Positions 45,807 to 58,672 of a stretch of 64,000 bases of DNA are shown here, one piece after another. A model generated the notes under the pieces. The model saw nothing but the letters and a program-made list of their open reading frames with translations, made no database searches and had not been told where the DNA came from. Every line of letters starts with the position of its first letter. Position 1 is the stretch's first letter. Source of the DNA: Raffaelea ambrosiae (taxonomy: Eukaryota > Ascomycota > Sordariomycetes > Ophiostomatales > Ophiostomataceae); contig PCDI01000011.1 in NCBI GenBank assembly GCA_002778195.1, positions 101,921-165,920 of the forward strand, written 5' to 3'. A program made the position numbers and the translations under genes.

Positions 45807-48800
45807 GGTTTCTGTGGCCTAATGGCCCCTGCAATAACAGTCTGTTTTTGCTCGCCTGTTGCCTCCTCTTTTGGCGTTTGACCGTGTGGCGGTGGCGCAG
45901 ATATCATCTATCCTTTTCTCCATGGTCATCACTACTACCACGGCTCACGGGATCCGCGGGGCGCCGGAAAGCGCTCTCCCTCCCTTCCTAGCTGACCGTG
46001 TGGTTTCTTGGGTGGTCGGTCCCCAGCACCGGTTCGAGGCTTAGTTTTGGCACCGTAGTAATAGCAACGTCTTTTTGGAGAGTTTTTTTATTTTTATTTT
46101 GGAAAGGGGACGGACTTTTTCCATCTTTCCACGCCTTCCGCCCCCCTTTCTCGAAACATCACTACTCCGTAGGACGGGGTCCAAGCGGAAAGCAGGAGCC
46201 GTGAGAAGCCGTAATCACCATATCATGCTGTTGCGTGTCTGTGTATTTCCTCTCTTCTCGTGCCCTTGCGTGAGATGTCTTGCTAGTTGCTCCGGGCGTG
46301 TGCGCGTGTGTGTGTGTTTGCGTGTCCATCTCGGCTGAAAACGTGCGCAAGTCATCGTCATAGTCTCTTGTTCCGGCTCTTCCTAGGAGGTTTCTTGTCT
46401 GCATCGTCGCCGATACCGCCGCCCGACTGGTCAGCACATGAAAAGTCGGGAATGCATTGCATTGCATTGGCATCATAAGTGTGCGTGTGTGTGCGCGCAT
46501 GCAGGTTTTTTTTTCTGCCGGCTTGTGCACTTGGCTGCGCTGGCTGAACTTGTTGGTGGGCGCTTGTCTTTTTTTTTTTCTCAATCAGCATGTTGCGGCG
46601 AAATCACAGGATTGGGGCTATGGCAATATAGAAACTATGGAAACTATGAGACTATGACTATGACGGTCGCCCCATCTCGGCGCACAGGGAAACCACACAC
46701 ACACACATCTGCAGAGCCTGCAGAAAACAGCAGGTGGTTGGCTGCAGCCGTGTAAGACAGGTAAGCGTTGGAGTGATGTGTGCGTGAGGTGTGCGTGCGT
46801 GCATCAATACTATGTGACTACTAACTATTATGTACGGTGTAGGAGTCTCTGTGTGTGTGAGTGTGTGTGTGTGCGCGCGCGCATGTGAGTGTTTGCTCGC
46901 GTCGTAGCGTTGGAGAGTACTACTGTAGGTTAACACCATGTGGAAAGGGCGCGTGCTAGCCTGACCGCAAAAAAAAACAATGGGTGATCACCCCAAAAAG
47001 ATGGGCGACCACAAAATGGATGACCGCGGCACGGCGGTCTTGGGGGGCAAGGCGGATGGAACGTAGCAGACGAGTGAGGCGAGGGGGGGGTGGCTTGCAG
47101 TGGTTGTGGTTGTGGCGGTTTGCGGTGGTTGAGGTGGCCCAACCAGGGAAGAATGCGCCGAGGCTACGGGCACTCGCGAAAGAAGACAGCGAGGTAGGTC
47201 TACCGTTCGGTGCTGGGCTGGCCGGGTTTGTCTACTCGTGCAAGACGAGCATGTTGGAAAAAGGGAAGAAAAAAAAAGTGGTTTACTGCTGAAAGTTGAG
47301 CGGCTGGTCTGGTCCGGGGGGGGGGGGGGGACCAGTGTGGGTGGTGGTTGGTCGGCAGGTCGGCCAGCCTGTCCACTGGTAGCTAACTACAGCTCAGATA
47401 CACCGTCGTCCAGTGGGTCTGCTGAGTTTGAACATCTTTCCCTTGCAGACGCTTGGCGTTCCGTCATGGTCCGCGACGGTCTGTCGGAGGGGAGTTGCTG
47501 ACCGGAGGAGGAGTGGACATCCTGCATTTGGGGGGAGTGGGAGGATGCTATGGGCCCAAGTCGGCGAAGACAGAAGAAGCGAACGGAGTAAGTCATGATA
47601 GCAGCTGTGGGATACAACGGAATGCCATAGTCCGTACACACACAATTTCTCCCCAAAAGGACGCCTAAACGCACGCCCAAACACGCCCAAAGGCACGCCA
47701 GCAAAAATCCACTGCAAAAGCACACCAAAGAAAACACCAAAAAAACCACTCCACACATCGTTGCATCCAAGCCAGCGGGCTCTGCACAAAAAAAAAAGTG
47801 GCATGGGCGCTATTGAAAAGTGTCCCATTCCCACACCCTGCAGGTGGTCCTTTGGGATCCATTTTTCCAAGTCTTGGCTTTTGCATGGTGTGGTACAGGG
47901 GCAAGGAGGGAAGGAAAAAGGTTAACGACCAAAATAGAAATGGCCTTTCCTGGTGCGGACTAGCCGTGGAACGTTTCGGGGGGGGACATAGGACGTCATA
48001 ATATTTTTATTGTATTTTTTTTTTCTTCATATTGTTTCGGCTTTTATTCAGAGTCTGCTGTTTTCCTTCCTAGGGCGCGTTTTTGACCAGCTGTGCACGC
48101 TTCCCTCCTTTCTCTTCGGTATGCTGTGTCGCGGGCGGCTTTTTCGGAGCCGGCACCGTGGACCGCTCTCTGTCTCTCTCGCAATGTACCTGCAACCCTT
48201 TTGCTGTTCTTTTTCGTCTTTTTGTATTTTTGTCTTTCCCTATCCCGTCTTTGTGCTATTCATCATCTTTTTTTTTTCCTCTTCGTCAATTTTCGCATCC
48301 TTCTGCGTGACTGACGAAATGCACTCCCTTGATAGGCTACTAATAGTACATAGTACGTAGATCCTTCGAAATAGTGGTTGGGGTTATCACCCAGCCAGCC
48401 CAAAAAGCTAGTGCGTTTTTTCTTCAGGGTTGGTCCTTTGGGGGATACCAAAAAAGTCCTTGGTAGGATCGGCAATGCACTTCCCAGCCGAGGCGCACCC
48501 AGCCAGTAAGAAACTACGAGTAAGATAGAGACAGTAAGATACACCAAGCAGGCGCCAAATGCACCAAAAACAGGCACCAAAAAACAGGCACCAAAAGGCA
48601 AAAGAGGCACACAACCTGTAGCGAGCCCACTCGCCAAGATCGAACGGTTGGGGGCTTTCTGTCGTGTGATCTGTGCCAAGGATGCGAAGGCAAAAACGAG
48701 GGGGAGAAAAATACCAACTCTTGAGAATTCTCTTTGCTGGACAAAGACATCCACCACGAAAAACGGCCGAGGTTTGCCGTGTCCACTGCTGCAGACGCCG

Positions 48801-49165
48801 GCGGGGGAATGAGAAAAAAAAAACCCAAAATAAAATAAAATAGAACCACTTAAAAAAAACAGGTTGGGCATGCTTTGCCCAGCAGCGATCTGCGCGTGGC
48901 TGCAGCTTGGGAAAAAAGGAAAGAATGCAAAACAAAACAAAAGAAACAACCGCGGCAAAGCGAGGCGAAAGAAACGGGACCAAACAGGAAAGTGAACAAA
49001 AAAATGAAAAGAAGGAAACAAACAGGAGCTACGCGTGATTACCAGCATGATATCCGACAAGATAAAAAAGAACCGAAAAGGGCAAAGATGAAAAAAAGTC
49101 CATGACATGCAAGCATGCAACACATTCACAGAACACCCACAAAACATCCATAAACACGTCTACAG

Positions 49166-49202
49166 AGCATCCACAGCATCCACAGCATCCACAGCATCCA
49201 CA
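49166..49202. repeat. Four tandem copies of AGCATCCAC
   Basis: Perfect 9-bp units preceded by looser copies of the same motif from about 49143. Confidence 0.8.
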
Positions 49203-51947
49203 GGCACGTCCTCGGCCCATCTCGCGGTTGCTCGCCACCTTCGAGGAACCTTCCAAGGCTTGCCCTCCGCGGGCATCATGATATCATGATAGTTTGTTTT
49301 TCTCTAGTTTGTCTTCTTAGTTTGTTTTCTTAGTTGATAATTCTGGCTGCTTCTTGGCGTTGACAACGACGGAAACAACGACAGGTTGCAACGTACTTTG
49401 GAAGACACATTGGCATGCACTCTGTACAGTTTCGAAGACCAACTACGGCGGCGCTTGCCAGCCACCAAGACGACCCTTGGCCTCTTTCCTCTCTAGCGGC
49501 TCCAGCGTTCGCTTGTCCCAACAGCCCCCCCCCCCTCCTACAACAAGCATAATTCGACACTAAGACCCGAGTATGTATGTAGTAACTATGATAGACCGCA
49601 ACGTCCAGGAAAAAAAAACCCGCTGCAGTCCTTCCTTGCTAGGCAAGCCGTTCCTGCACTTGCCGTTCTTCCTCTGTAGTCGCTATACCCGCCGTTCTTC
49701 CAGTTACCTTGAGTCAGATACTTTATACATAGTTGCGCCTCCTTCCGAAACCATCATAAGTTTGTGACGTATCGAACGAGATCTCCCGAGGCAAACACCG
49801 CTTGATCAACTTTGTTGGCCGTCCGAATTGCTTAGCTAGCTTGGATTGTGGCGCTGGCCAAGAACTGAGAAAGAGAGCTTCTGGAGAGGGGAAAGAAGGA
49901 GGGAAAAAAACAGGGCAGAAAGAAGCGCTGAAGTTGACAACTGAAAAGCAGTCATCACAAGCGACGAGGCGGAATACTTGCGCACCCCAAACATACTAGA
50001 CTTGACTAGTCAGGCAGACGGTGGTCGGCACGCAGGAAAAAAAAAAAAAGATCGGACCACGAGGTTCCAGCAGGTACGCCATGTCACGTTCTCCTTCATG
50101 CACAATGGATCCCCCTCCTCGCCTTCTTCACCATGGTGGCACACACACACACAAGACAGACGGAAACAGAAAATGAGGAGCCTCAAGAGCCCTGATACCA
50201 TCTCCTGATACCATCTCTGGCCCTGTCTCTTGCCCTGCCAGCACACAGACCAGGACGGCCGAGTGCCAAATTGGGATACGAGAAACGCCTGTTTCATCCG
50301 TGCCAGAGAGTCCACGAATGGGAGGCGGCCAGGCCATCTGAGAAGCCCGGCCGGGAAACGGGAGCAAAACAGCCCCCCGGTAGGTGACCTACGAGCAAAG
50401 GGCACCCAAAAGCACTTTGAAAAAGTGAGGGGTAGAAAATATTGATGTCTGCGACCAATATTGCGAGGACGGACTAGGAGAATGGCTTCATGTGGGTGGT
50501 CCCAAACCAAAAACCAAGAACAAAAAAAAAAGAAAAAAAAAAGAAAAAAAGAAAAAAAGAAGAAAAAAAGAGGCTTCAGCCTCCCAAGAGTCGTAGACTG
50601 TTCCCAACCTCGCGGTTGGTCCACTGCGTATTAGTGTGTCTCCACGTCGGTAATACGCTGACCGAGAGCGGTCCTGTTCAGGCAGGTGAAACTTGGGTTA
50701 TCTGAACTTTGTGTGTGTTGAATGTTATTTTAACTTGTTGACTGTCGAATGTCGAATGTAGCATGTCCCTTTTTTTTTCTCTTTTTCCTTTTCCTTCCCT
50801 GGTCGCATGAAATAAGAGAGAAACGGTAAGGCCGCAAAAGTGGGCAAAGTCGCAAAAAGCACAGAACTGCACGGAATCCCGTGTATCACAACGTCGTTAC
50901 TCGTACATGGAGAAAGCACAGATCATACAATACTACGCGTGATGGGGACATGTACTGACTAAGTAGCTAGTTACTACTTGCATAGCAGCTGCCTCTCTGG
51001 GCGGCAGGACCATTCACAATGGCGCGCCTCGGTAGAGTTGCTCGTTCCGGCATCGTGGCTCCCCAGAATTAGTCACGGCCCGGTATTGTTTGCATTTCTA
51101 AAAAAAAAACCCCCAAAAACACAAGTCGAGGAATGGAAGGTGACGGTGAAGAAGGAGAAAGAGGAAGAAGAAGAAGGACAAGAAGAAGAAGAAGAAAAAG
51201 GACTATACGATACAATCAATAGAGGTCAGACCGACTTCCGGATCGTGCACGTTCAGTGCGCATTCGGCGAGCTCCTGAACGGATCGTAACCATAGCTAGC
51301 CACCGAGTGCTCTCGTACTTTACTGTTCAGGCAGTTCGGTGTCACTTGTCGCTGGGGGGGTAGTTAGCCCAAGTCTTCCTCTTTTTTTTTGGGTTTTTGG
51401 TTTCTCTCTCGCTTATTGCCTGGGATGTTCCCGTCATGCTCGTACGAAGAAACTGGGCTCCCAAACTGATCTTTCGTCTGGTTCGATTCCGGAGTGGGGA
51501 AGGGGTGCATTTCTGTTCCCTCTTTTTTTTTTTCTTTTTTTCCCGGTCTTCTTTCTTTCCTCTCTATTCGTTTCTGTTTTGGGGGTTGCTGCCCCGGACA
51601 GCCGCCCCTTGACAGGGGTTGCAGAGCGGGCGAATCAGAAGGAAGGGGGCTGAGAAAGCGAAAGCGGCGCTGTTCCGCTGGCCGAAGCAGCCAACCAGAT
51701 AACACACAGGGGGGGCTGGCAGCATGCAAGGCACACATACACGCGCGCGCAAACTGTAGGCAACTGATATATTGCCTAGTATTGGAATAGTACGACGGGT
51801 AGATATGCCACGGATTTTTTGACAAGTGTTGCGCCAACGCACCAGAAAAGACGACAAATGGACAGCTGCTATTATCCCTGACGCTGGGCTATGCATGGCG
51901 AATCCTCTCGCGGGTCCCATTGCTCTGGGTTTCCGAGCCCGTGGGCA

Positions 51948-52028
51948 GTGTGTGTGTGTGTGTGTGCGTGTGTGTGCGCGTATGTGTGTGTGCGTAAGTG
52001 TGTGTGCGTGTGTGTGTGTGTGTGTATG
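51948..52028. repeat. GT dinucleotide microsatellite
   Basis: About 80 bp of TG/GT with CG and TATG interruptions. A shorter GT/GC run of the same kind lies at 46851-46883. Confidence 0.85.
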
Positions 52029-52310
52029 TTGTGCCTGGCTGTGCTGGGCGGCAGCCGTGTTCAGGAGAGAGGAGGAGCGCATGGATGATGCGTCGTATCG
52101 GGACTCTTCTCGTACGGTGTACACGCTTGTGCTACTGCTATGAGCAGCCTTCCAAGAAAGCAAAGCAAAGCAAATACGACAACCTGAGGCAGACGACGAG
52201 GTTGGATCGGCCTGATCGCCCCCCTCCCATGGCGTAGATCCCGACTGACATCATTGGGAGACGTCTCATTGGAGACACCTCATTGGCGACAGCTCGTTGG
52301 AGACACACAC

Positions 52311-52383
52311 CATCGGGGGAAACTTCACTCGGGACGACACCATTGGGGAAACTGCACTCGGGACGACACCATTGGGGGAAAAC
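52311..52383. repeat. 29-30-bp tandem duplication (ACTCGGGACGACACCATTGG type)
   Basis: Two near-identical units and a partial third, preceded from about 52255 by degenerate CTCATTGGAGACA units. Confidence 0.75.
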
Positions 52384-54020
52384 GAACAGACTATGCCGCA
52401 GTGGGAGACAAGAAGTCGTGGCATCTCTGTGGCATCACCGCCTTGGTGACATGGGCGAGAACGAACACCCCCCCCCCTTCCCCTAAAAAAACGTTATTTT
52501 TGGCATCACCTTGCCCCGTTTCGGGCTACTTTGTCCACTTGGGGCCCTTTTTTATTTTCTTTCTTTCTTTTCCCCGCCATCACGAGGTCTTGCAACACAG
52601 GCAAGGTCCCCGGCTGTCCGTCTCTCTGTCCTGTCCTCGGATTGGCCAGCCCGGTTTGATTGGCACTGTACATCGTAGTTTAGTTGTTCTCCCCTCTCGC
52701 CATGCTCCCCCCCGGCCGACCCAACGGTTTTGTGTTGCCGTTACCAGGAACGGGACAGCCCATATGCATCTCAAAAAAAAAAGGCGGGCTGGGCAGCAAC
52801 TACATACCATAGTACTATGTAGTACTACTCGTACGGAGCAACGACAAAGTATGGCCTGTCTCGGGCCTAGGACGCATTGAGCGAAACCCCAGCGAACACG
52901 GCCCCCAATGCCCAATGGGCAGTGTCCAGGGACGAGAGGCTGTCACCCTCCCCCCTCTCCCCCAGCCTCTCTCTTACACGGGCAATACATCACAGGAGCC
53001 AGTGCTATGCAAGGCGTGTCTGCGACGTCGTATGCAGATGGGGCTGGCCGGTAGGGCTCTGGCAGGAGAGAAGGGAAAACGACAGAGACTAGACAAAGGG
53101 AAAAAAAGACGGGGAGAACAGACAAAAAGAGAATAGACTGAGAGTAGACCAAAAAAAAAGACAAAAGAGACATGGCGGTGACATCTCACGGGACGGCCGC
53201 ACCGTTCTGGTCGTTGGTCATGTTGGCAGCGTGTGGTTCGGTGTGGCCACTGTATTTTAGCGAGAACAGAAGATGCCAACTCGCGCGCTGCACCTGCCAG
53301 CCCGACAGGACCGGCCATGGCGGCCGGACGGACCCAGGACTCCGGCGGGTGCCAAAAGAGACGTTTTGTCGCTGGCACAGCCCGGCGGCGAATATCCATA
53401 GTTAGTACGAACGGCGCCGGATGGACAAGGAAACGAGAAGAAAAAGAATGAACATCCAAGCCATTCTCAGCAACTGCACCCTGCCCTCCTATCTGTGCTA
53501 CGTAACATTGGCCTTATTGTTTTTTTTGCTCCTCTCTGCTTCGGTCAGATACACCGTCTTTTTCCTTTTTCCCTTTTCCCTTTTTTTCCCTTTTTCCCTC
53601 TTTCCTTCTTTTCTTATGCTACTACCCCTTGCAGGAAGGGCTGACGATCCCGGGCCCCAGACGGCGATGTGCACGAGTCATACTTCCCTTCATGCCACAA
53701 TACTACTTGCTCTGTCGTAGTCAGCCCCGGGGGGGGGACCAGGATGGGCGGTGCGCGGTCAGACGGGAAGCCAGGCCCACACCCAACAAGCTCGGTGGAT
53801 GCGCAGGCGAGCATCTCGGTCTCGGTTCCAGGAGACGTTGGGTTTCTTGGGTCTCGTCGCCTGGGGTTCTTGGGTTTTCCTCGGCTCCCGGGGCTGTCGG
53901 CCACCGGTCAGCATTTGGTTGATTACGGGTCCCAGGTGGTTAGTAAGGGTCAGGGTCAGGACCAAAAAAAAAAAAAAAAGAAAGCCCCCAGAAAAGAAAA
54001 AAAGAAAAAAAAAAGAAAAA

Positions 54021-54183
54021 CAGCACCAAGGCACCAAAGCACCAGGCACCACAACACCAGGCACCACAACACCAGGCACCACAGCACCAGCACCACAGCA
54101 CCAGCACCACAGCACCAGCACCACAGCACCAGCACCACAGCACCAGCACCACAGCACTACGGCACCACGGCACCAGACGGCAC
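54021..54183. repeat. CACCAGCACCACAG minisatellite
   Basis: Two phases: 15-bp units (AGGCACCACAACACC) and then 12-bp units (AGCACCAGCACC). The three frames give only low-complexity T/P, H/Q or A/P repeats. Confidence 0.85.
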
Positions 54184-54678
54184 CCGACGCGTGCACTGCC
54201 CCCTCCCCCATCGCATTACAACCCCCTTCCAGCCAACCAAGGATCGCCCCTTTCTGGCGGGCTTCCAGAATGTCACTGGTCGGGTCCTATTGGTCAAGAG
54301 GTTGCCAGTCTCTTTTATTTTCCGTCTCTTATTTTTGCCTTTTTTTCCTTTTTTTTTCTTTTCGCCGTGTTTGCTGGGCCTTGCTGGGCCTTGCTGGGCC
54401 TTGCCGGCCTTTGCTCACCCACTGACGGGGCCGGCCTGGTGTCACTGCGCTCTGCTCTTTGGTCGGAATCGTGCATCGCCTGCGCATTTTCCTTTCCTGT
54501 CTTGGCGCCCAGTCAGAGAACCACAGGCGAACGAAAATGAGAAAGCACTGCCTTGAACCATAGCAGAGACGCGATCCGACGTTCTCGAAGCCGAACAACC
54601 CCAAAAAAGGGACGATCACGATCAGCATGCTGCGGTCCGGTCAAGACTTCGCTTTCGGTCCTTCTGCTCCTGCTCTGT

Positions 54679-54780
54679 GTTCTTCTGCTTCTGTGTTTCT
54701 CCTGTCCTGTCCTGCTCTGTCCTGCTCTGTCCTGTCCTGCTCTGCTCTGCTCTGTTGTTCTTCTGCTTCTGTGTTTCTCC
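54679..54780. repeat. CTGTC/CTGCT array between two 23-bp direct repeats
   Basis: A GTTCTTCTGCTTCTGTGTTT segment occurs at about 54679 and again at about 54756, enclosing a CCTGT/CTCTG pentamer array. Confidence 0.75.
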
Positions 54781-55242
54781 CCTTCTGTCCTGTTCTGCTC
54801 TCTTCCTGATTCATTGCTGATCCCCCCCCTCTCACGACATGGCCCATTTACTCGCCCTCTCAACATGCGTCTTGTCCTATTTTGCCTCCCTGTACTTTTG
54901 CTAGTGGCCAAGGCCACCAGGACCAGCCAGGGCCAACCTGTGCTGGGCATGCGTCGGTTCCCATAGCACTATGCGCGATACCAACTAGCTACGATGTACT
55001 ATGTATGAAATCCCACAAGGCGCGCTAGGCCAGCCCGGCATGGCCGCGCTATTGCTGGCTTGTTGAGGAACCCTTCTTCTCCTTCTCCTCCTTCTCCTCC
55101 TCCTCCTCCTGGGAGCGTCTTCTTGTCTCTCTCCCTCCGAAGGGGGCAAAACGGTTTGTTTGGCCATTCACACAGACGCAGTGACCAACAAAAAAAAAAA
55201 TAAAACATGCGCGCTACTCCTCTTATGTATGTCCTTTTTTGG

Positions 55243-55428
55243 TTGTTGTCTGAAGTACCCATGTAATCGGGCCATGTCACTGTTGTACTATGTATCTTAA
55301 GATTCGCCATATGGGTACATGCCAACGGGGGGGGGGGGGGGGCNTTGTTGTCTGAAGTACCCATGTAATCGGGCCATGTCACTGTTGTACTATGTATCTT
55401 AAGATTCGCCATATGGGTACATGCCAAC
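55243..55428. repeat. Identical 84-bp duplication around an N
   Basis: Bases 55243-55326 and 55345-55428 are identical, each followed by a G run, with a single undetermined base at 55344 between the copies. This pattern is typical of two contig ends overlapping through a homopolymer. Confidence 0.9.
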
Positions 55429-56981
55429 GGGGGGGGGGGAGGGGCTCCACTTTCAGGGGAGATTTCCTAAAATAAAAATAAAGAAGGGCCAGCAAGCACG
55501 CCCAGAGCATGCCCAGCACACCAGCAGCAGGCCAGCAGTAGCAGTGGGCGTGGTGTGGTTTTTTTCTCTCCTCTGGCCACCCCCTCCCTTTCTACTAGGC
55601 CGTCCCTTTTTTTTTTGTCTTCCCCAGTCAATCCAGACAAAACACAAACCAGCCCAGCGCCAGTAGCGTGCCGTTATCCCAAGGAAGGCCCCTGGCAGGG
55701 CACCCATGACGTAACAGTACATGGTACTTGGCACTACAGGCTGCGCCGTTGGGGTGGATGGTCTGGTGGAAGACGGGGTGGATGCGCTGTGGATGTGCTG
55801 ATGAGCTGTGGGTGGACAGGTCCCAAGATCGACCGAGTTCCTGTTTCTTCCTGTTTCTTCGGCCATAGCACTCCTACCTTGCCTGCCACGATGGGCAAAG
55901 ACCGCCCCCAGCCATGCAGCCCACAAAAACCAAGGGAAGGGCAGAGAGGGACACACTCCCAAAGAGCTTTCGCGCGTTTGTTATTTTTATCCCAGCCCCG
56001 TTTGTCTGTCCTGGCTGGCCTGGCTGGCCCTGGCTGGTCCTGGTGTGCACCTTATCTGCGATCATGCTCCCCTCGTGTTGATGCGTGCTCGCTCGCATCT
56101 CGCGATGCTCCTTTTTGGGGCAGGCAAGAAGGCACGCAGCCCAGCACCGTGCGGCACGACTGGGTCCACACGGCACTTTGACAACCGGAACGACCTGCAC
56201 GGCTGGGCCATTCGACGATGCACAACCCTTGACCACCACGACATCCACCACGCCGACACCACAGACGCCACCACAAGCACAACAAACACGACCGTTTTGC
56301 TGCCTGTTGGCCTGCCGGGACCCGCGCCCGACCGCGTCGCCCTGCTGTCCATCCATGATCGTAGTGGCTGTCCTGGGCGTCCCCGTCTTTGTATGATACT
56401 AGCCGTCCTCTTGTCTCTCTCCTTGTCTCTCCCCGTCCACCCCCCCCAAACAGAAACGCTCGTTTCGCACCAACCGGTTCATGAAACCGCCTGGACGTCA
56501 AGGACGCCACATAGATGGGGGGGGGGGATGGAAAAATAAAACACAAAAATAAAACACAAAAAACCCAAGAAAAATGGGCTGCTCATGACGCCGAGCCGCT
56601 GGCCATGTCTCGCGCTGCCTCACACGCTTCCCTCACACGCTCCCACGCTCCACCGGCTCGCACGCTCGCACACACCACACCACCGCCGCAAACCACCACC
56701 CAACCATCCACACACACACACACCCCCTGGTCTCCGGTCCCCACTCGCCAACCCTGCCGTCCATCCACCCCTCCCCCCTCTTTCCCCTTCGCTGCCACCT
56801 TTCCCCTTCTGGCCGTTTTCTGCGCCGTAGGGGTGCTGGCCGCTATGGCTTGACCGCTGGCCTGCCCTGGAGGAATGTTCTGTAGGCGGGTTCTGTTTCC
56901 TGGCCACTGGTCTCCTAGCCCGGTCTCGTCTCCTGGCCTCCTGGCTGCCCCGGCGGTGTGCCCTCTCTTTTGCATCCTGGC

Positions 56982-57116
56982 GTGCATCGAATGTCCAGGT
57001 ATCGCCTGTGTCTTGCATCGAATTGAGCATCGCCTGTGTCTTGCGTGCATCGAATTGAGCATCGCCTGTGTCTTGCCTTGCGAATGTGAGTATCGCCCGT
57101 GTCTTGCCTCGCATCG
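56982..57116. repeat. About 34-bp minisatellite (ATCGCCTGTGTCTTGC core)
   Basis: Four units, the middle two nearly identical, followed by a TCTCTTTCCTTG polypyrimidine array to about 57230. Confidence 0.8.
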
Positions 57117-57907
57117 CCTTGTCTCTTTCCTTGTCTCTTTCCTTTCTCGTCCTTGTCTCTTTCCTTGTTTCTTTCCTTTCTCTTTCCTCCCCTCCTTGTC
57201 TCTTTCCTTTCTCTTCCCTGCTTCTGGCCTGCATTCGACTACCGTGTCTGTCTTCTACGCTCTTCTACGGCACCCACCCGCCCCTCACCTGCTCCCTGCC
57301 TACTGCATCCAACGGCACCATCAACTCATCAACTGCACCACCTCCCCCTACCGTCCCCTACTGTACCTTTCAGCGTCCCTGTGCCCACCTCCCCACTCAC
57401 ACCCGACCGCCAACTCCCACAGCCGCCAACCACTCGCTTCTCTCCTGTCACCCCCCCCCTTCTCCAGTTGACCAAGAGCTACATACCGTAGTAGTACCTT
57501 GGGCCTCCTTCCATGGCCACCACGCGCGCGCTCCCACACCCTACGAGCATCTTACACCCTCCTCCACCTGCACCTGCACCTGCCTGCACCTCCTCCCACG
57601 CCTGGCCTCCTCCAGCACACCCCCCCCCTTCGCCGGGGTTTCTCGGTGCTTCTCCCTCGCCTGACGCTCTGCTCCCACCGCTGCCACCGCTGCCACCACT
57701 GCCAACCGCCTGCCCACCGCCTGCCCGCTGCTAGTAGCTGGGTGCACTCGCCCGCCAGCACCCAACTCTGGTACTATGGTAGTGCTGTCGTGCTTGGCCT
57801 CCTACATAGGCCGTCCCTGCCGCCCCTCCTGGCCTCGTCGTCCCTGCCTCGCTGCTGTTCCCTGCTCGCCTTCCCACCACCCCTGCTCCTCCCGTCCCCT
57901 GCCAATG

Positions 57908-58672
57908 CACAGCCCGTTCACCCCGATCACCCCGACTCTATTTAACTATAAGGCTTCCTCCCCCCCCCGGACAGCCTTCCCTTCTTCCTTCCCCTTCTCT
58001 TCCTCTTCTTGGATTATCAGCTTCACGAAACTATTCAGCACCTTCGCTGCACCTTTTTTTTTTTACCAACCCACACTCGCTTTTAGCAACCCCCAAGGAA
58101 GTCCTCGTGGCTCCTGTCATTCGCTTTGTTTTTTATTTGTTTTTTGGTTGTTGTGTGTTCGCAGACGAGAGAAAAGGTTGAGATTCGAGGAAACGAAACC
58201 AACCCGAAAACAGAAAAAAGACAACACCCCGAATATCATCTCCCACCACGCAGATCTCAGCAACGCCAAAACACCTCTCCCCTATTGGAACGCTCTTCTG
58301 CTACCGAAACTCGCCGCCCAAGCTCGCAAAAGAATCTTGCGCTTCTATTCGATCGCTTCGTACCTCTTTTTCATTCTTGAAAAAGAGCTCCAAACCAAGA
58401 AAAGCTACTACGACCCTTTTGGGTTTCCAGCAAGAACAACCTTCAAGCTGGCTTCCCTTTAAGACAACCCAACCATTTCTTCTTGCCCAACCCACATTCG
58501 CTACCTACTTTCGCTTCTGTTAACATTCTTCTTGGTGTTAACGCCCTGTTTAATAAACCTTCAAGTCAGTGGACTCGAGCAACACTCGCCGCCTCCAACT
58601 CGCACTTGCACGACCTTGCACTAACAGGCCCAGTTCTTCACTCGCTTTACTCTTCACTTCCAACTGTCAACA
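57908..58672 (+). promoter_or_regulatory. ATG-free leader and core promoter of the zinc-cluster gene
   Basis: No ATG occurs on the plus strand between 57907 and the start codon at 58673, where about 11-12 would be expected in random sequence. At the left end, TATTTAA (57939-57945) precedes a C-rich stretch, a plausible start region, implying a 5' leader of roughly 690 nt. The leader is rich in C, T and A with few G, as in long fungal leaders of regulatory genes. Confidence 0.65.
57939..57945 (+). promoter_or_regulatory. TATA-box candidate of the zinc-cluster gene
   Basis: TATTTAA, followed by CTATAAGG, immediately before the ATG-free leader begins to be C/T-rich. Confidence 0.4.

Larger units (their letters stand above)
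37575..58672. other. 21-kb region with no supported protein gene
   Basis: Gene spacing elsewhere in the first 38 kb is about one per 3 kb, whereas here no frame on either strand gives a recognisable protein or a convincing spliced model. The content is microsatellites and minisatellites (listed separately), G/C homopolymers (for example 18 G at about 40687-40704, 14 G at about 47318-47331), A- and T-rich tracts, and recurrent 8-9-mers (TACTATGTA, TACTCGTA, TACTCCGTA). It is not AT-rich overall and shows no transposase or reverse-transcriptase remnants, so a RIP-mutated transposon block is unlikely. The last 765 bp form the leader and promoter of the zinc-cluster gene. Confidence 0.55.

Noticed and set aside
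48263..49147. 294-codon Phe/Leu-rich minus-strand frame that looks like a membrane protein
   Set aside because: Hydrophobicity comes from T-rich DNA; no helix spacing or family signature.
51474..51496. Perfect tRNA B-box-like GGTTCGATTCC with a 5-bp T-stem
   Set aside because: No A box, D arm or anticodon arm could be drawn upstream at tRNA spacing, so chance or a decayed relic.
54021..54183. Possible CRISPR-like or protein-repeat array
   Set aside because: No unique spacers between units; it is a simple minisatellite.
56583..57664. Several overlapping 150-200-codon frames
   Set aside because: Built on minisatellite and polypyrimidine DNA; all frames are open on both strands, which indicates composition and not coding.
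57776..58462. 228-codon plus-strand frame upstream of the zinc-cluster gene
   Set aside because: It overlaps the ATG-free leader; its own ATG lies before the TATA candidate and the protein is low-complexity.
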